Assembly (NCBI RefSeq): GCF_026676115.1 | Contig: NZ_JAPONB010000001.1 | Location: 186,001 to 250,000 of the forward strand | Length of the DNA stretch: 64,000 nucleotides | Direction: 5' to 3' | Source: Salinimicrobium sp. TH3 | GTDB lineage: Bacteria > Bacteroidota > Bacteroidia > Flavobacteriales > Flavobacteriaceae | In this document: in pieces, positions 16,951 to 26,210 of the stretch | Position numbering within the stretch: the stretch's first letter is position 1 | Layout of the letters: the number at the start of each line of letters is the position of its first letter | Position numbers and translations under genes: made by a program | Notes under the pieces: generated by a model | Database searches by the model: none | Told to the model about the DNA's origin: nothing | Seen by the model: only the letters and a program-made list of their open reading frames with translations

Positions 16951-17193
16951 CAGCCTCTTTAATTTGCATTCTTGTTGTTTGCCTTTGTGACCTTTATGTG
17001 AGATGAGAGAAGAAAATTTGGGTGATCTGTGGGAAGATTTGCTTTGCCAGGAATGCACGCATATAAAAAATCCAATTCTTTGTGCTCTTCTTTGAACCTT
17101 AGTGTGTTTGGTGTGAAATGAGAGCAGGATTTGGAGCCCAAAGGACAGGAGGGTAATTGGAATTTGGGCATTGCAATTGGCTATTTTAATTAG

Positions 17194-17223
17194 AAAAGGC
17201 TGCACATTTCTGGACAGCCTTTT
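17194..17223 (-). terminator. Terminator of proA-proB
   Basis: AAAAGGCTG and CAGCCTTTT form a 9-bp stem with a 12-base loop; on the minus strand it ends in Ts 26 bases beyond the proB stop. Confidence 0.8.
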
Positions 17224-17248
17224 AATTATAAATCCTTCGAATTAGGTC

Positions 17249-18070
17249 TTAATGACCAATCTTGGTAAAATGTACCTTGTCGTTTATGGAGTTCAGGATA
17301 AAATTATCATCGAGGCCGTTAACAATCCAGGTTTCGATCTTTGCTTTTTGAGTGATCTCGGCAGCTGAAACTTTTGATTCCATTCCGCCGGTTCCATGAG
17401 TGGATTTTGTTTCACTCATCACTTCTTTTTTAAGGGCTTCAAGATCATTTACATTGCGAATGGTTTCGGGTGTTTTGGCTTCAATAGTACCTTTTTTGTA
17501 AACACCATGAGTGTTGGTGGCGATGATAAAAAGATCTACATTAAGTAAAGCTGCGGTTTGCGCCGCCAGGTTATCATTATCACCAAATTTGATCGCATCT
17601 GTAGAAGAAGTATCATTCTCATTAATGATAGGAATGTAATCATTCTCTACTAGTACGTTCACAGTGTTAATAATGTTCTGTCTTGACTCTTCATTGCTAA
17701 AGTCATTTGGAGATAGCAAACATTGCCCGATCAACAACCCTAGTTCCCGGAAGCTTTCCTGAAATATTCGCATAAGGTGTGGCTGGCCAATAGAGGCAAG
17801 GGCCTGCTTGACATCAATGTTTTCCCCACTGCGCTCCAGGTTCACAAACTGTTTGGCCACAGCCACAGCTCCCGAACTAATGATCACAAATTCATAATCA
17901 TCTTTAAGATTCGCAATTTGTCGACCTATATCTTCGATCTTACCTCTTGAGATATGATCGGTTTCCTTAGTTAGGGTATTAGAACCTAATTTTAATAGTA
18001 TCCTTTTTTTCTTCTTTGGAGTTTCCATTTCTATATTATTCTGTTCTAAAATTTTACCTAGTTTGTCCAT
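17249..18070 (-). CDS. proB: Glutamate 5-kinase
   Basis: 273 residues, an amino-acid kinase domain only; the C-terminal PUA domain of the longer E. coli enzyme is absent. Motifs include LLKLGSNTLT near 26-35, ISSGAVAVA near 64, INENDTSSTDAIKFGDND near 147-164 and the C-terminal HGTGGMESKVSAA. It phosphorylates glutamate at the gamma position, the first step of proline synthesis. The start at 18070 overlaps proA by 17 bases; an internal ATG at 18028 (METPKKKK) is an alternative start that leaves a more typical N-terminus. Confidence 0.92.
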   Translation of the reverse strand: MDKLGKILEQNNIEMETPKKKKRILLKLGSNTLTKETDHISRGKIEDIGRQIANLKDDYEFVIISSGAVAVAKQFVNLERSGENIDVKQALASIGQPHLMRIFQESFRELGLLIGQCLLSPNDFSNEESRQNIINTVNVLVENDYIPIINENDTSSTDAIKFGDNDNLAAQTAALLNVDLFIIATNTHGVYKKGTIEAKTPETIRNVNDLEALKKEVMSETKSTHGTGGMESKVSAAEITQKAKIETWIVNGLDDNFILNSINDKVHFTKIGH

Positions 18071-19250
18071 TTCCGTGTATATACCATTTATTGGTTACTA
18101 AATGCTGTAGACCAATGGGCCCACGCTGATGCAATTTATCTGTACTAATGGCAAGCTCTCCGCCAAGTCCTAATTGCCCGCCATCTGTAAACCGGGTCGA
18201 AGCATTGTGATATACAGCCGCATTATCTACATTTTCCATGAAGTTTTGTGCTGTTTTATCATCACGTGAAATAATTGAAGCCGAATGCCCTCCTGAATAT
18301 TTGTTGATCTTGGCTATTGCTTCAGTTGTGGAATCTACCTCCCCGATAAGCGCCTTGTAATCCAGAAATTCTTCATACCATTCATCTTCACTCTGGATTG
18401 GCCTGCTGCCTTCGATGTTCTCAAGAGATTTGTCGGCAATAATCTCTACATTATTGTCTGTAAGGGATTTTTGAAGTTGTTTCAAAAATTCATCTTTATT
18501 CGGAAGTGCAGAATCTATAAGAACCTTGTCTACTGCATTACAGGCAGAGATCTTCCCGGTTTTTCCGTTCAGGATCACATCAAGGGCGATATCTGTATCT
18601 GCATTCTTTTCTACAAAGACAAAATTATTTCCGCGGCCGCTTACAATAACTTGTGCCGAAGAATTTTCTTTTACAAATTTAATTAAACGCTCCCCGCCTC
18701 TTGGAACAACAAGGTCCACCTGTTGATCTGGGTTTGCAAGAAATTCCTGAGTTTGTTTTCTGTCAAACTGAAGATATTCCACCCAGTTTGTAGAAATGTT
18801 GTTATCCTCAAGAGCTTTATGCCAAAGCTTTACAATCTCTAGATTTGAATTTAGAGACTCTTTTCCACCTTTTAGAAGGATTTTATTACCCGATTTAAAG
18901 GCAATCCCTGCAGCTTCAACGGTTACATCGGGACGGGATTCATATATAATCATTACAGTCCCAAAAGATGCAGTTCTATTATAAACCTGCATACCGTTAT
19001 CGTGCTTAAAGCTGAATCTTTCCACTCCCACAGGATCCTCCTGGGAAGCTAAATGTTTTAATGAGTGAACCATTCCTTCAATCTTGGAATCATCCACTTT
19101 TAGTCGGTCTTCCATGGCCAGATCATCACCCGAATAGCCATCGAGATCGATCTTATTTGCTTTTAAAATATTATCTTTTTCTTTTTCCACAAGATTTGCC
19201 ATTGAGACTAATACTTTGTTTCGTTCATCAATGGTTAACTGAGTGTTCAT
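18054..19250 (-). CDS. proA: Gamma-glutamyl phosphate reductase
   Basis: 398 residues from ATG 19250 (MNTQLTIDER), the usual size. An extra 20 codons upstream (to 19310) are open but do not look like the family. It is an aldehyde-dehydrogenase fold protein: YESRPDVTVEAA near 118, LKGGKES near 138, and the catalytic Cys in GKISACNAVDKVL near 240. It reduces glutamyl phosphate to glutamate semialdehyde. The order is proA then proB, with overlapping ends, so the two proline enzymes are made together. Confidence 0.92.
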   Translation of the reverse strand: MNTQLTIDERNKVLVSMANLVEKEKDNILKANKIDLDGYSGDDLAMEDRLKVDDSKIEGMVHSLKHLASQEDPVGVERFSFKHDNGMQVYNRTASFGTVMIIYESRPDVTVEAAGIAFKSGNKILLKGGKESLNSNLEIVKLWHKALEDNNISTNWVEYLQFDRKQTQEFLANPDQQVDLVVPRGGERLIKFVKENSSAQVIVSGRGNNFVFVEKNADTDIALDVILNGKTGKISACNAVDKVLIDSALPNKDEFLKQLQKSLTDNNVEIIADKSLENIEGSRPIQSEDEWYEEFLDYKALIGEVDSTTEAIAKINKYSGGHSASIISRDDKTAQNFMENVDNAAVYHNASTRFTDGGQLGLGGELAISTDKLHQRGPIGLQHLVTNKWYIHGNGQTR

Positions 19251-19328
19251 TCGTTGAATTTTAATTAATATTAAACTTTCCTGCCCTGTATAGTCCAAAC
19301 ACTTTGCCATAGTGCGGAATTAAAAAGA

Positions 19329-19357
19329 AAACCTCCGGATAATTCCGAAGGTTTCTT
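19329..19357 (-). terminator. Terminator of the RND efflux operon
   Basis: AAACCTCCGGA pairs with TCCGAAGGTTT (one mismatch) across a four-base loop, 26 bases beyond the last efflux gene; a T-rich run follows on the minus strand. Confidence 0.75.
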
Positions 19358-19382
19358 AATAATAGGTGTTAAAAATGCCATT

Positions 19383-22300
19383 TTAGGCAAGTCTTTGTTC
19401 TCTCCTGTTTCTCATTTTTACCCGGCCCCGGTTCACCAGGTACATCATAGCCGGCACAACAACAAGGGTTAAGAAGGTTGCGAAGATGAGTCCGAAAATT
19501 ACAGTCCAGGCCAGCGGCCCCCAGAAGATAACGTTATCCCCTCCAATATAAATTTGTGGATCGTAATCTGTAAAAAGTGAGAAAAAGTCAATGTTAAGGC
19601 CTATGGCCAAAGGAATTAATCCTAATACTGTCGTAATGGCAGTTAATAGTACAGGCCGCAATCTTGACTTACCTCCTTCTACGATCATTTCGAAATACTG
19701 GCCTTTTGTCAGGAGTTCGCTGTCCTCAAGTCCCAGGCTGTCTTTTTTGCGGTCGATAAGGATCTGGGTATAATCTACCAATACAATGGCATTATTCACA
19801 ACAATTCCCGCCAGGGAAATTATTCCCATCATGGTCATGATTATAATAAAGTCCATCTGGAAAACTACCAGTCCAAGGAAAACCCCTGCCAGTGATAAAA
19901 ACACAGCCATAAGAATGATCAAAGGTTTCGGGATCGAGTTAAACTGTGCCACCAAAATAAGTAGTATTCCTCCCAGACCAATCAATAAAGCCTTTAACAG
20001 GAAAGACATATTCTCCTGTTGTTTCTCCTGTTCCCCTGTGAACTCCAGGGAAATATCCTGGGGCAAATCATAGGATGCCAGTTCTGTTTGAAGCTGCTCC
20101 ACTATGGCGTTCCCATTATATCCTTCCAATACGTTCGAATAAATTGTTATTACCCTTTTCAGGTCTTTTCGCTTTATGGAACTAAAGGCCGAAGTAAGCT
20201 CTGTTTTTGTGACAGATGATATTGGCACCTGGACAATGTTTCCGGTGTTTTGATCCTTAAAGGTAATAGGCTGATTGAACAACGCATTTTCATTGTACCT
20301 AAAGTCTTCATTGAATCTCACATTGATAGGGTAGTCTTCATCACCTTCTTTAAAGGTAGAGATCTCTTCTCCATAGATCGCTCTACGTAAAGTTTGCCCT
20401 ACTGCTCCCGTGGATACCCCAAGTTGTCCTGCCTTTACCCGATCTACTGTAACATTAAGTTCGGGTTTTGATTTATTAACATCAATCTGCAATTCCTCGA
20501 TCCCCGGAATATTCATATTCTGGATGTGCTCCTGCAGGTTCTCGGCGGTGATCAACATCTGTTCGTAATCCTCTCCTTTCAATTCCATATTGATAGGATA
20601 TCCAACAGGCGGTCCTGCAGCATCCTTTTCCACAATAATTGAAGCTCCAGGGAATCCCTGTACTGCCTCTCTAACTTCAGAAAGAACATGGCTACTTCTC
20701 ACTCCGCGCCGGTCTTTGAACTCACGCATTGTAAGGGTGACCTTTCCCTTGTGCGGCATATCGTTTTGCTGGCCGCCATCTGTCTGGGGATTTCCGGCAC
20801 CCTGGCCTACCTGCGAGATGGCAGATTCCACCATGAAGTTGTACCCGTCTTCATCTTCATATTTTTCGATCACCTCATACACCTGCTGTTCTACCCGTTT
20901 GGTGATCTCATTGGTCTTACGAATATCTGTACCTTCGGGTAACTCTATGTATGTAATGATTTGGTTCGGTTCATTTTCAGGAAAGAAAAGAACTTTTGGC
21001 TGTACGATCCCTACCAGGATAAAGGAGAGGATCAACATTGCTACAGTTCCGAAGAAAACCAGGTAAGAATTTTTTCCGCGGAGAGAAAAACGAAGCGTGG
21101 ATTCATATTTTTTCTCCAGCTTTTTTAATGCCCTGTACTGGAAGAAATCCACCCATGGACTCAGGAAATATTTATAAGCCCACAACAGGATGGCTGCAAG
21201 TAAAGAAAGGTTTCCAAACGCCCGCAGCGCACCCATATCCAGTAAAAATCCGGCGACTAATAGAATTACTCCTATTCCCGCAAAAATTGCACTTATACGA
21301 ATAAGTTTTTTCTTTGTTAGCTCCTTCTCTTCGGTCTTCATGAATTCCGAGGTCAGCATTGAGTTAATGATCAATGCTACAAAGAGAGAAGAACCAAGAA
21401 CTATAGAGAGGGTGATAGGGAAGTAAATCATGAATTTCCCTATGGTTCCCGGCCATAGACCAAGCGGGAAAAAGGCTGCCAGAGTAGTGGCGGTAGAAGC
21501 AATAATGGGCCAGGCGATCTCACCCACTCCCTGTTTTGCCGCTTTTAACCTTGGTACTCCCTGGTCCATAAGACTGTACACGTTCTCTACTACAACAATC
21601 CCGTTATCTACCAGCATTCCCAGCCCCATTACCAGTGCAAATAGAACCATGGTGTTAAGGGTGAACCCTATACTCGAAAGGATGATAAATGAGAGGAACA
21701 TGGATAACGGAATGGCAAACCCCACAAAAAGGGCATTCCTGAAGCCCAAAAAGAACATCAATACCACCACAACCAGGATCACCCCAAAAATGATATTGTT
21801 CACAAGGTCGTCCACCATATTCTCTGTAGTGGTAGACTGGTCATTCGAGAAGCTTATTTGAAGATCGTCCGGAAGATAGTTTTCCTGTTCTGTCTTCACA
21901 ATTTCTTTGATGTCACTTATCGCCTCGATCATGTTCTTCCCGCCACGCTTTTTGATATCAAGCATCACCACAGGTTCTCCATACTCACGGGCAAAGGTGG
22001 TAGGTTCCTGCTCCTGGAATCTTATTTTGGCAATGTCTCTTAAAAAGACGTTTCCATCTTCCCTTTTTACAATAACATTTTTTAACTCGTCGGGATCGGT
22101 AACCTCTCCCAGGATACGTATGTTCTTTTGAATGCCTCCGGTGATCACATTTCCTCCAGAAATGGTTTGGTTTTCCATACTCACCGCACTAATGATGTCC
22201 TGGAAACTTACTTTGGAAGCGGTCATTTTATATATGTCTACCGCGATCTCTACCTCTTTCTCCTCGGCTCCCCGTACAGATGCCTCTTTTATCTGGGGAA

Positions 22301-22835
22301 GGAGCTCGATCCTGTCCTGCAGATATTCTGCGTATTCCTTTAGTTTTTGCACAGGATAATCCCCTGTGAGGTTTACGTTGAGGATAGGCATTTCTTCTGA
22401 AATGTTAAGGTCAAACACGTTGGGTTCGACCTTGGCACCATTATCCAGTGTGGGCCAGGTGGTTGCAGCTTTTTGCTGATCCACCTTGTCTTTCACTTTT
22501 TGCTTCGCCGCATCGATCGTAATATCTTCATCAAATTCTACGATCACGAGGGAGTAATCCTGAAGGGTAGTGGAAGAAATATCCTGTACCCCTGCAATGT
22601 TGTTGAATTCCTCTTCGAGCGGTTCGGTGATGAACTTTTCAACATCTTCGGCAGAGTTCCCCGGGTTGACCGAACTCACATATATTTTAGTCTCAATTAC
22701 TTCCGGAAATGACTCCCGTGGCATGCTGTAGTAAGACATCAATCCACCAATAAAGATGATGGCAATGATGACATATACCGTCATGCGGTTATCAATGGCC
22801 CAGGAAGAAAGTTTAAAATCTTTATCTAATTTCAT
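19383..22835 (-). CDS. RND efflux transporter, AcrB/HAE family, inner-membrane pump
   Basis: 1150 residues, with 12 core helices, two large periplasmic loops (about 40-335 and 615-950) and the paired repeats of RND pumps. TM4 reads GMLVDNGIVVVEN near 405-417: the first Asp of the proton relay is kept, while the second is Asn. The TM10 Lys position reads GIVVNNAIVLVDY, so it is Asn as well. Between the halves there is an insert with about two additional hydrophobic helices (512-557), larger than in AcrB. It forms a tripartite pump with the adaptor and TolC-like protein encoded just upstream. The substrate is unknown: drugs, bile salts or metabolites are possible. Confidence 0.93.
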   Translation of the reverse strand: MKLDKDFKLSSWAIDNRMTVYVIIAIIFIGGLMSYYSMPRESFPEVIETKIYVSSVNPGNSAEDVEKFITEPLEEEFNNIAGVQDISSTTLQDYSLVIVEFDEDITIDAAKQKVKDKVDQQKAATTWPTLDNGAKVEPNVFDLNISEEMPILNVNLTGDYPVQKLKEYAEYLQDRIELLPQIKEASVRGAEEKEVEIAVDIYKMTASKVSFQDIISAVSMENQTISGGNVITGGIQKNIRILGEVTDPDELKNVIVKREDGNVFLRDIAKIRFQEQEPTTFAREYGEPVVMLDIKKRGGKNMIEAISDIKEIVKTEQENYLPDDLQISFSNDQSTTTENMVDDLVNNIIFGVILVVVVLMFFLGFRNALFVGFAIPLSMFLSFIILSSIGFTLNTMVLFALVMGLGMLVDNGIVVVENVYSLMDQGVPRLKAAKQGVGEIAWPIIASTATTLAAFFPLGLWPGTIGKFMIYFPITLSIVLGSSLFVALIINSMLTSEFMKTEEKELTKKKLIRISAIFAGIGVILLVAGFLLDMGALRAFGNLSLLAAILLWAYKYFLSPWVDFFQYRALKKLEKKYESTLRFSLRGKNSYLVFFGTVAMLILSFILVGIVQPKVLFFPENEPNQIITYIELPEGTDIRKTNEITKRVEQQVYEVIEKYEDEDGYNFMVESAISQVGQGAGNPQTDGGQQNDMPHKGKVTLTMREFKDRRGVRSSHVLSEVREAVQGFPGASIIVEKDAAGPPVGYPINMELKGEDYEQMLITAENLQEHIQNMNIPGIEELQIDVNKSKPELNVTVDRVKAGQLGVSTGAVGQTLRRAIYGEEISTFKEGDEDYPINVRFNEDFRYNENALFNQPITFKDQNTGNIVQVPISSVTKTELTSAFSSIKRKDLKRVITIYSNVLEGYNGNAIVEQLQTELASYDLPQDISLEFTGEQEKQQENMSFLLKALLIGLGGILLILVAQFNSIPKPLIILMAVFLSLAGVFLGLVVFQMDFIIIMTMMGIISLAGIVVNNAIVLVDYTQILIDRKKDSLGLEDSELLTKGQYFEMIVEGGKSRLRPVLLTAITTVLGLIPLAIGLNIDFFSLFTDYDPQIYIGGDNVIFWGPLAWTVIFGLIFATFLTLVVVPAMMYLVNRGRVKMRNRREQRLA

Positions 22836-22836
22836 T

Positions 22837-24009
22837 TTAGTTCGTTGCGTTTCGGTTATCCATCTCTACCTGTTCTCCTTCCTGAATGCTTCGTGCCCCA
22901 CTCGTGATAAGCAGGTCGCCCGGTTGCAGTCCAGAAAGTACTTCCACAGCATTATCATAATTAAGCCCTGTCTCCAGGATTCTTCGCTCGGCTACGCCTG
23001 TACTGTCGGTTTCTTTCTTGACTACATACGCAACATTCTCTCCGGCAGAATTCTTCTGGATCACGTTCTCTGGAATGATGATAGCATTTTCTGAAGTGTA
23101 ATCGTTGATGCCTACGGTTGCAATCAGGTTTGGCTTGATCTGTTCTGTATTCTGAGGTACAGCTACCTGGATCTCGAAAGTTCTATTGTTCGGGTTTACA
23201 AAATTCCCCACCTGTTTAACAGTACTGGTAAAGGAAGTTCCGGTGGCGCCTATTTCGACCATTACTTCTGTTCCTACTTCAATTTTACCCAGGTATGACT
23301 CCGGTACTGCAGCAGTGATGTACATATTGGACAGATTGATCAACCTGAACAATCTACTTTGACCTGGAACTACAACTTCTCCCTGCTCGGTAAAGATCTC
23401 GTCAATCACTCCGCTAAAAGGAGCTCTAACAACCGTTTTTGCTAATTGAGATCGCATTTGGTTAACCGAATTTTGAATAGCCTCATAATTTGTTTTGGCT
23501 TCAAGAAACTGGATCTCGCTACCTATGTTTTGTTCCCAAAGTCTCTGCTGCCTCTCAAAAGTTGTTTTCGCCAGAGTTTCCTGGGCTTCCATTTGTGCCA
23601 GCTGACTTCCTAATCCGCCTTCGTCAATTCTTGCCAGAATTTGCCCTTTTTGAACCCTGTCTCCCTCATCTACATTCACATCAATGAGAATACCCGAATA
23701 TTCGGGATAGATGGTGATATTCTGTTTGGTTTCCACATCCCCCGGCAATTCAACATAATGTTTAAAAAGAGAATCTGATATCTTTCTTACGCTCACCAGG
23801 GTAAAGTCATTGTTTTTATCCAATTTTTCAATAGCTGCATCCAATTGAGCAATTTGAGAAGACAATTCACTTTGTTGAGCGCTTAAATTGGCTTTTTTGG
23901 CGCGTATTTCGCTCAGGTCTCCGGACTCTATAACCTTCTCAACAGAATTGTTTTTTCCGCAGGAAACAAGGATGAGGAGACTTACTATAATTAGGCTTAA
24001 TTTTTTCAT
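22837..24009 (-). CDS. RND efflux periplasmic adaptor (membrane fusion protein), lipoprotein
   Basis: 390 residues with a lipoprotein signal (MKKLSLIIVSLLILVSCGKN, Cys17). A first coiled-coil stretch lies at about 25-70, then the lipoyl half-motif (VDEGDRVQKGQILARID near 118-134), an alpha-hairpin (about 135-190), the second lipoyl half (VRAPFSGVIDEIF) and a beta-barrel domain. It links the inner-membrane pump to the outer-membrane channel. The stop lies one base before the pump start, so the genes are tightly coupled. Confidence 0.93.
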   Translation of the reverse strand: MKKLSLIIVSLLILVSCGKNNSVEKVIESGDLSEIRAKKANLSAQQSELSSQIAQLDAAIEKLDKNNDFTLVSVRKISDSLFKHYVELPGDVETKQNITIYPEYSGILIDVNVDEGDRVQKGQILARIDEGGLGSQLAQMEAQETLAKTTFERQQRLWEQNIGSEIQFLEAKTNYEAIQNSVNQMRSQLAKTVVRAPFSGVIDEIFTEQGEVVVPGQSRLFRLINLSNMYITAAVPESYLGKIEVGTEVMVEIGATGTSFTSTVKQVGNFVNPNNRTFEIQVAVPQNTEQIKPNLIATVGINDYTSENAIIIPENVIQKNSAGENVAYVVKKETDSTGVAERRILETGLNYDNAVEVLSGLQPGDLLITSGARSIQEGEQVEMDNRNATN

Positions 24010-24031
24010 TTTACAGTGATTCGTATTTTGA

Positions 24032-25462
24032 TTAGTCTTCTTCAGAATAAGTTTTTGTGCTTAGCACGTTTTCAAGTTCTACTTTGTTATTTATCACCTC
24101 CAGCATAGCCTGCAACAGGTTTTGCTGGGCGCTATAAAGTTGTCTTTGTGCCTCACTTAGCTCAAAGCTGCTGGCAAGCCCTTCAAAGAATTTGATCTGG
24201 TTCTTATTTTCAATTCTCTCTGCTAAGGCCAGACTTTCCTGCTGCGCTTCAAAATTTTCAAGGCTAAACCTGTAGTCGGCTTTTGCAGCATCTATTTCAA
24301 GAGAGATCCTGTTCGTAGTTTCTTCGAGGTCAAGCAGGGCCTGCTCGTATTCGAGCTGTTTTTGTTTAGTACGCGCATTCCTCATTCCGCTGCTAAAAAT
24401 TGGTACATTAAGGGTTACACCAAGGATAGATTGCTGGTAATACTCCTGGTCATCATTAAAAAATGTGAAAGAGTCACTGTAGCCCGAAGTCCCGTAGTTT
24501 AAAAAGCCGGTTAGCTGAGGTAAGGCCTTAGCCTTTTCCAGCCGGACGAAGATCCTTGCAGCTTCGGCAGAATTCTGGGCAATTCGTACGTCTATATTTT
24601 CCTCAATAGGTATATTTTCCTGCAGTAGTTGGAGATCATAAAATTGTAGCGCAAGGGTATTGAGATCATCTGTAGGGATCACAGCCCGGTCAACAGGGAT
24701 TCCCATGGCCATGTTGAGTAACTGGTAAGAGATCTCCAGCATACGCCTGCTGCGGTTGAGGTTGTTTTCAAGGCCAAGGCGGGTGATCTTAAGCTGCTCT
24801 ACATCTTCCTCTTCTGCCAGGCCATTTTCGAAAATCTTTTGAGTGTCATTAAGATTTCCGGTTACATTCTCCAGGTTTTTTTCAAGGATGTCCACACTTT
24901 GCCTGGCCATGAGCACATTGCCATAGGCATTAATAACCGCTTTCCTTACCTCGAGGTCGGTCTTTATTTTGGCATTTTTGGCGATTTGTAGCAAGGTGCG
25001 GGCAGATTGTACACCTACAATATAAGAGCCGTCAAAAATGAGTTGAGACCAGGTGGCTGTTGCAGTAACATTTTGTTTGGTCCCAAACCGTACCGGGATA
25101 AAACCCTGGGGAGCATTCACAGGTTGGTCATTTCTTTGAATACCTTCAAAATATTCTTCAACTACATCAATAGTAGCCTGCGTGTTATCAAAAGCAGCTG
25201 CAGGTAAAAGCGTTACCGGCTGCTTCAGGAAATTTTGATAATCTACGTTTCCATTGATTTGCGGCAAACCCTGGGAAATGATTTCCCATTTTTGAGACAA
25301 AGTTTTCTCGACTTCCTTTTCAGATTTTAGAGAGGAGTAATTATTTTCAAGTCCAAGGGCAATCGCTTCCTCCAGTGACAGGGCCAATCTATCAGGATCG
25401 GGTTCCTGTGCAGAGGCACTAAGGCAAAACAGACTGCTAAATAGAAATATCAATTTTTTCAT
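24032..25462 (-). CDS. TolC-family outer-membrane efflux protein
   Basis: 476 residues with a signal peptide (1-18, ending SASA). It has two structural repeats of the OEP family: the first with LEEAIALGLENNYS near 29-43, the second with LGVTLNVPIFSSGMRNA near 350. Long heptad-rich helices at about 170-230 and 370-450 form the periplasmic tunnel. It is the exit duct for the RND pump. Its start overlaps the stop of the TetR gene by four bases (ATGA), so regulator and pump are made from one message. Confidence 0.93.
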   Translation of the reverse strand: MKKLIFLFSSLFCLSASAQEPDPDRLALSLEEAIALGLENNYSSLKSEKEVEKTLSQKWEIISQGLPQINGNVDYQNFLKQPVTLLPAAAFDNTQATIDVVEEYFEGIQRNDQPVNAPQGFIPVRFGTKQNVTATATWSQLIFDGSYIVGVQSARTLLQIAKNAKIKTDLEVRKAVINAYGNVLMARQSVDILEKNLENVTGNLNDTQKIFENGLAEEEDVEQLKITRLGLENNLNRSRRMLEISYQLLNMAMGIPVDRAVIPTDDLNTLALQFYDLQLLQENIPIEENIDVRIAQNSAEAARIFVRLEKAKALPQLTGFLNYGTSGYSDSFTFFNDDQEYYQQSILGVTLNVPIFSSGMRNARTKQKQLEYEQALLDLEETTNRISLEIDAAKADYRFSLENFEAQQESLALAERIENKNQIKFFEGLASSFELSEAQRQLYSAQQNLLQAMLEVINNKVELENVLSTKTYSEED

Positions 25463-26067
25463 TTTGTGCTGTTTGTGGTTAAATAAGTTTCCAGTTTTTT
25501 TAATCCTTTATCGGTAACAATGGCTCGCAGGTGATATTCCAGGTGCATTTCTGTCAATTCGTTTATGTGAAATTCCCCTTCATCAAAAAAATCCTGGTCC
25601 TTGATCCCTACAATCCCCATGAAATAGATGCGGCTTGTAAAGGCCACAGGGATATTACTTCTATACACTCCCTCGCGAATTCCTTTCTGGAGATTTTCTT
25701 TAGTGAGTTCTTCCAAAATATGTTTCTGCTTCTCCCGTATCGTGGTATAGATCTTAGGGTAATATTTTTGAAGTTGATGTTGCGGAGAGGATTTTTTGTC
25801 CTTGAGGTTCTGGCAGGCGAAATCTTTTATTTCAAAAAGTTCCTCAATAGGATCTTTTCGATCATCTCTAATGTTCTGTATGCCTTTAGAGATTTGTTCA
25901 AAGACATACATTGCCGTTTCTTCAATTAATTTGGACTTAGTTGAAAAGTTAGCATAAATAGTCTTTTTTGAGATCCCCATTTCGGCCGCTATCTCATCCA
26001 TGGTCACGCTTTTCACTCCAAGGGTGAGAAACATTTCGGCGGCTTTTTCTATAATTTGATCTTTCAA
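25459..26067 (-). CDS. TetR/AcrR-family transcriptional regulator of the efflux operon
   Basis: 202 residues. The N-terminal helix-turn-helix is clear: TMDEIAAEMGISKKTIYANF at about 22-41, followed by SKSKLIEE. The larger C-terminal helical part is the ligand/dimer domain and has no readable ligand signature. It is the first gene of the efflux operon and ends in an ATGA overlap with the TolC gene. An inverted repeat over the -33 region of its promoter is a good candidate for its own operator, so autoregulation and pump induction are likely. Confidence 0.92.
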   Translation of the reverse strand: MKDQIIEKAAEMFLTLGVKSVTMDEIAAEMGISKKTIYANFSTKSKLIEETAMYVFEQISKGIQNIRDDRKDPIEELFEIKDFACQNLKDKKSSPQHQLQKYYPKIYTTIREKQKHILEELTKENLQKGIREGVYRSNIPVAFTSRIYFMGIVGIKDQDFFDEGEFHINELTEMHLEYHLRAIVTDKGLKKLETYLTTNSTK

Positions 26068-26087
26068 AATTTTATTTTTTGAGCTTG

Positions 26088-26117
26088 CAAAGATACAAAT
26101 GGAAACTAAATAAACAA
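26088..26117 (-). promoter_or_regulatory. Promoter of the TetR-RND efflux operon
   Basis: Minus strand: TTG (26117-26115), exactly 19 bases, then TATCTTTG (26095-26088). Both elements match the Bacteroidota consensus. Transcription should begin around 26082, about 15 bases before the TetR start codon. Confidence 0.8.
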
Positions 26118-26128
26118 TTAAAGTTTCC
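26101..26128. promoter_or_regulatory. Probable TetR operator overlapping the efflux promoter
   Basis: GGAAACT (26101-26107) and AGTTTCC (26122-26128) form a perfect 7-bp inverted repeat with a 14-base AT-rich centre. It covers the -33 element and much of the spacer, the expected place for a repressor to block RNA polymerase. The size of 28 bases fits TetR-family operators. Confidence 0.6.
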
Positions 26129-26210
26129 TAAGTTTATGCTTCGAGATTTCTTAGTGATGAAAAAGGGGGAATTTTCTTCCTGTTTTGGTATTTTAGCGCA
26201 AAATTTTTTT

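Larger units (their letters stand above)
16606..17248. other. Repeat-rich intergenic island between aspS and proB
   Basis: 643 bases without a supported gene. It holds a small TGTCA/TGACA palindrome near 16709-16722, a three-unit palindromic array (listed separately), two copies of a CTTTGTG...TGAGAG sequence (16984-17010 and 17079-17125) and the proB terminator. A 79-codon rightward frame and two leftward frames cross the repeats; their low-complexity, repeat-derived translations argue against real genes. Confidence 0.6.

Noticed and set aside
16767-17006. 79-codon rightward frame between aspS and proB
   Set aside because: It translates the palindromic repeat array; repeat-derived peptides of this type are commonly called genes by mistake.
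19251-19310. N-terminal extension of ProA
   Set aside because: The extra 20 codons do not match gamma-glutamyl phosphate reductases, which begin near MNTQLTIDER.
26079-26210. N-terminal extension of the prenyl synthase
   Set aside because: It overlaps the TetR promoter and operator and has no family similarity.
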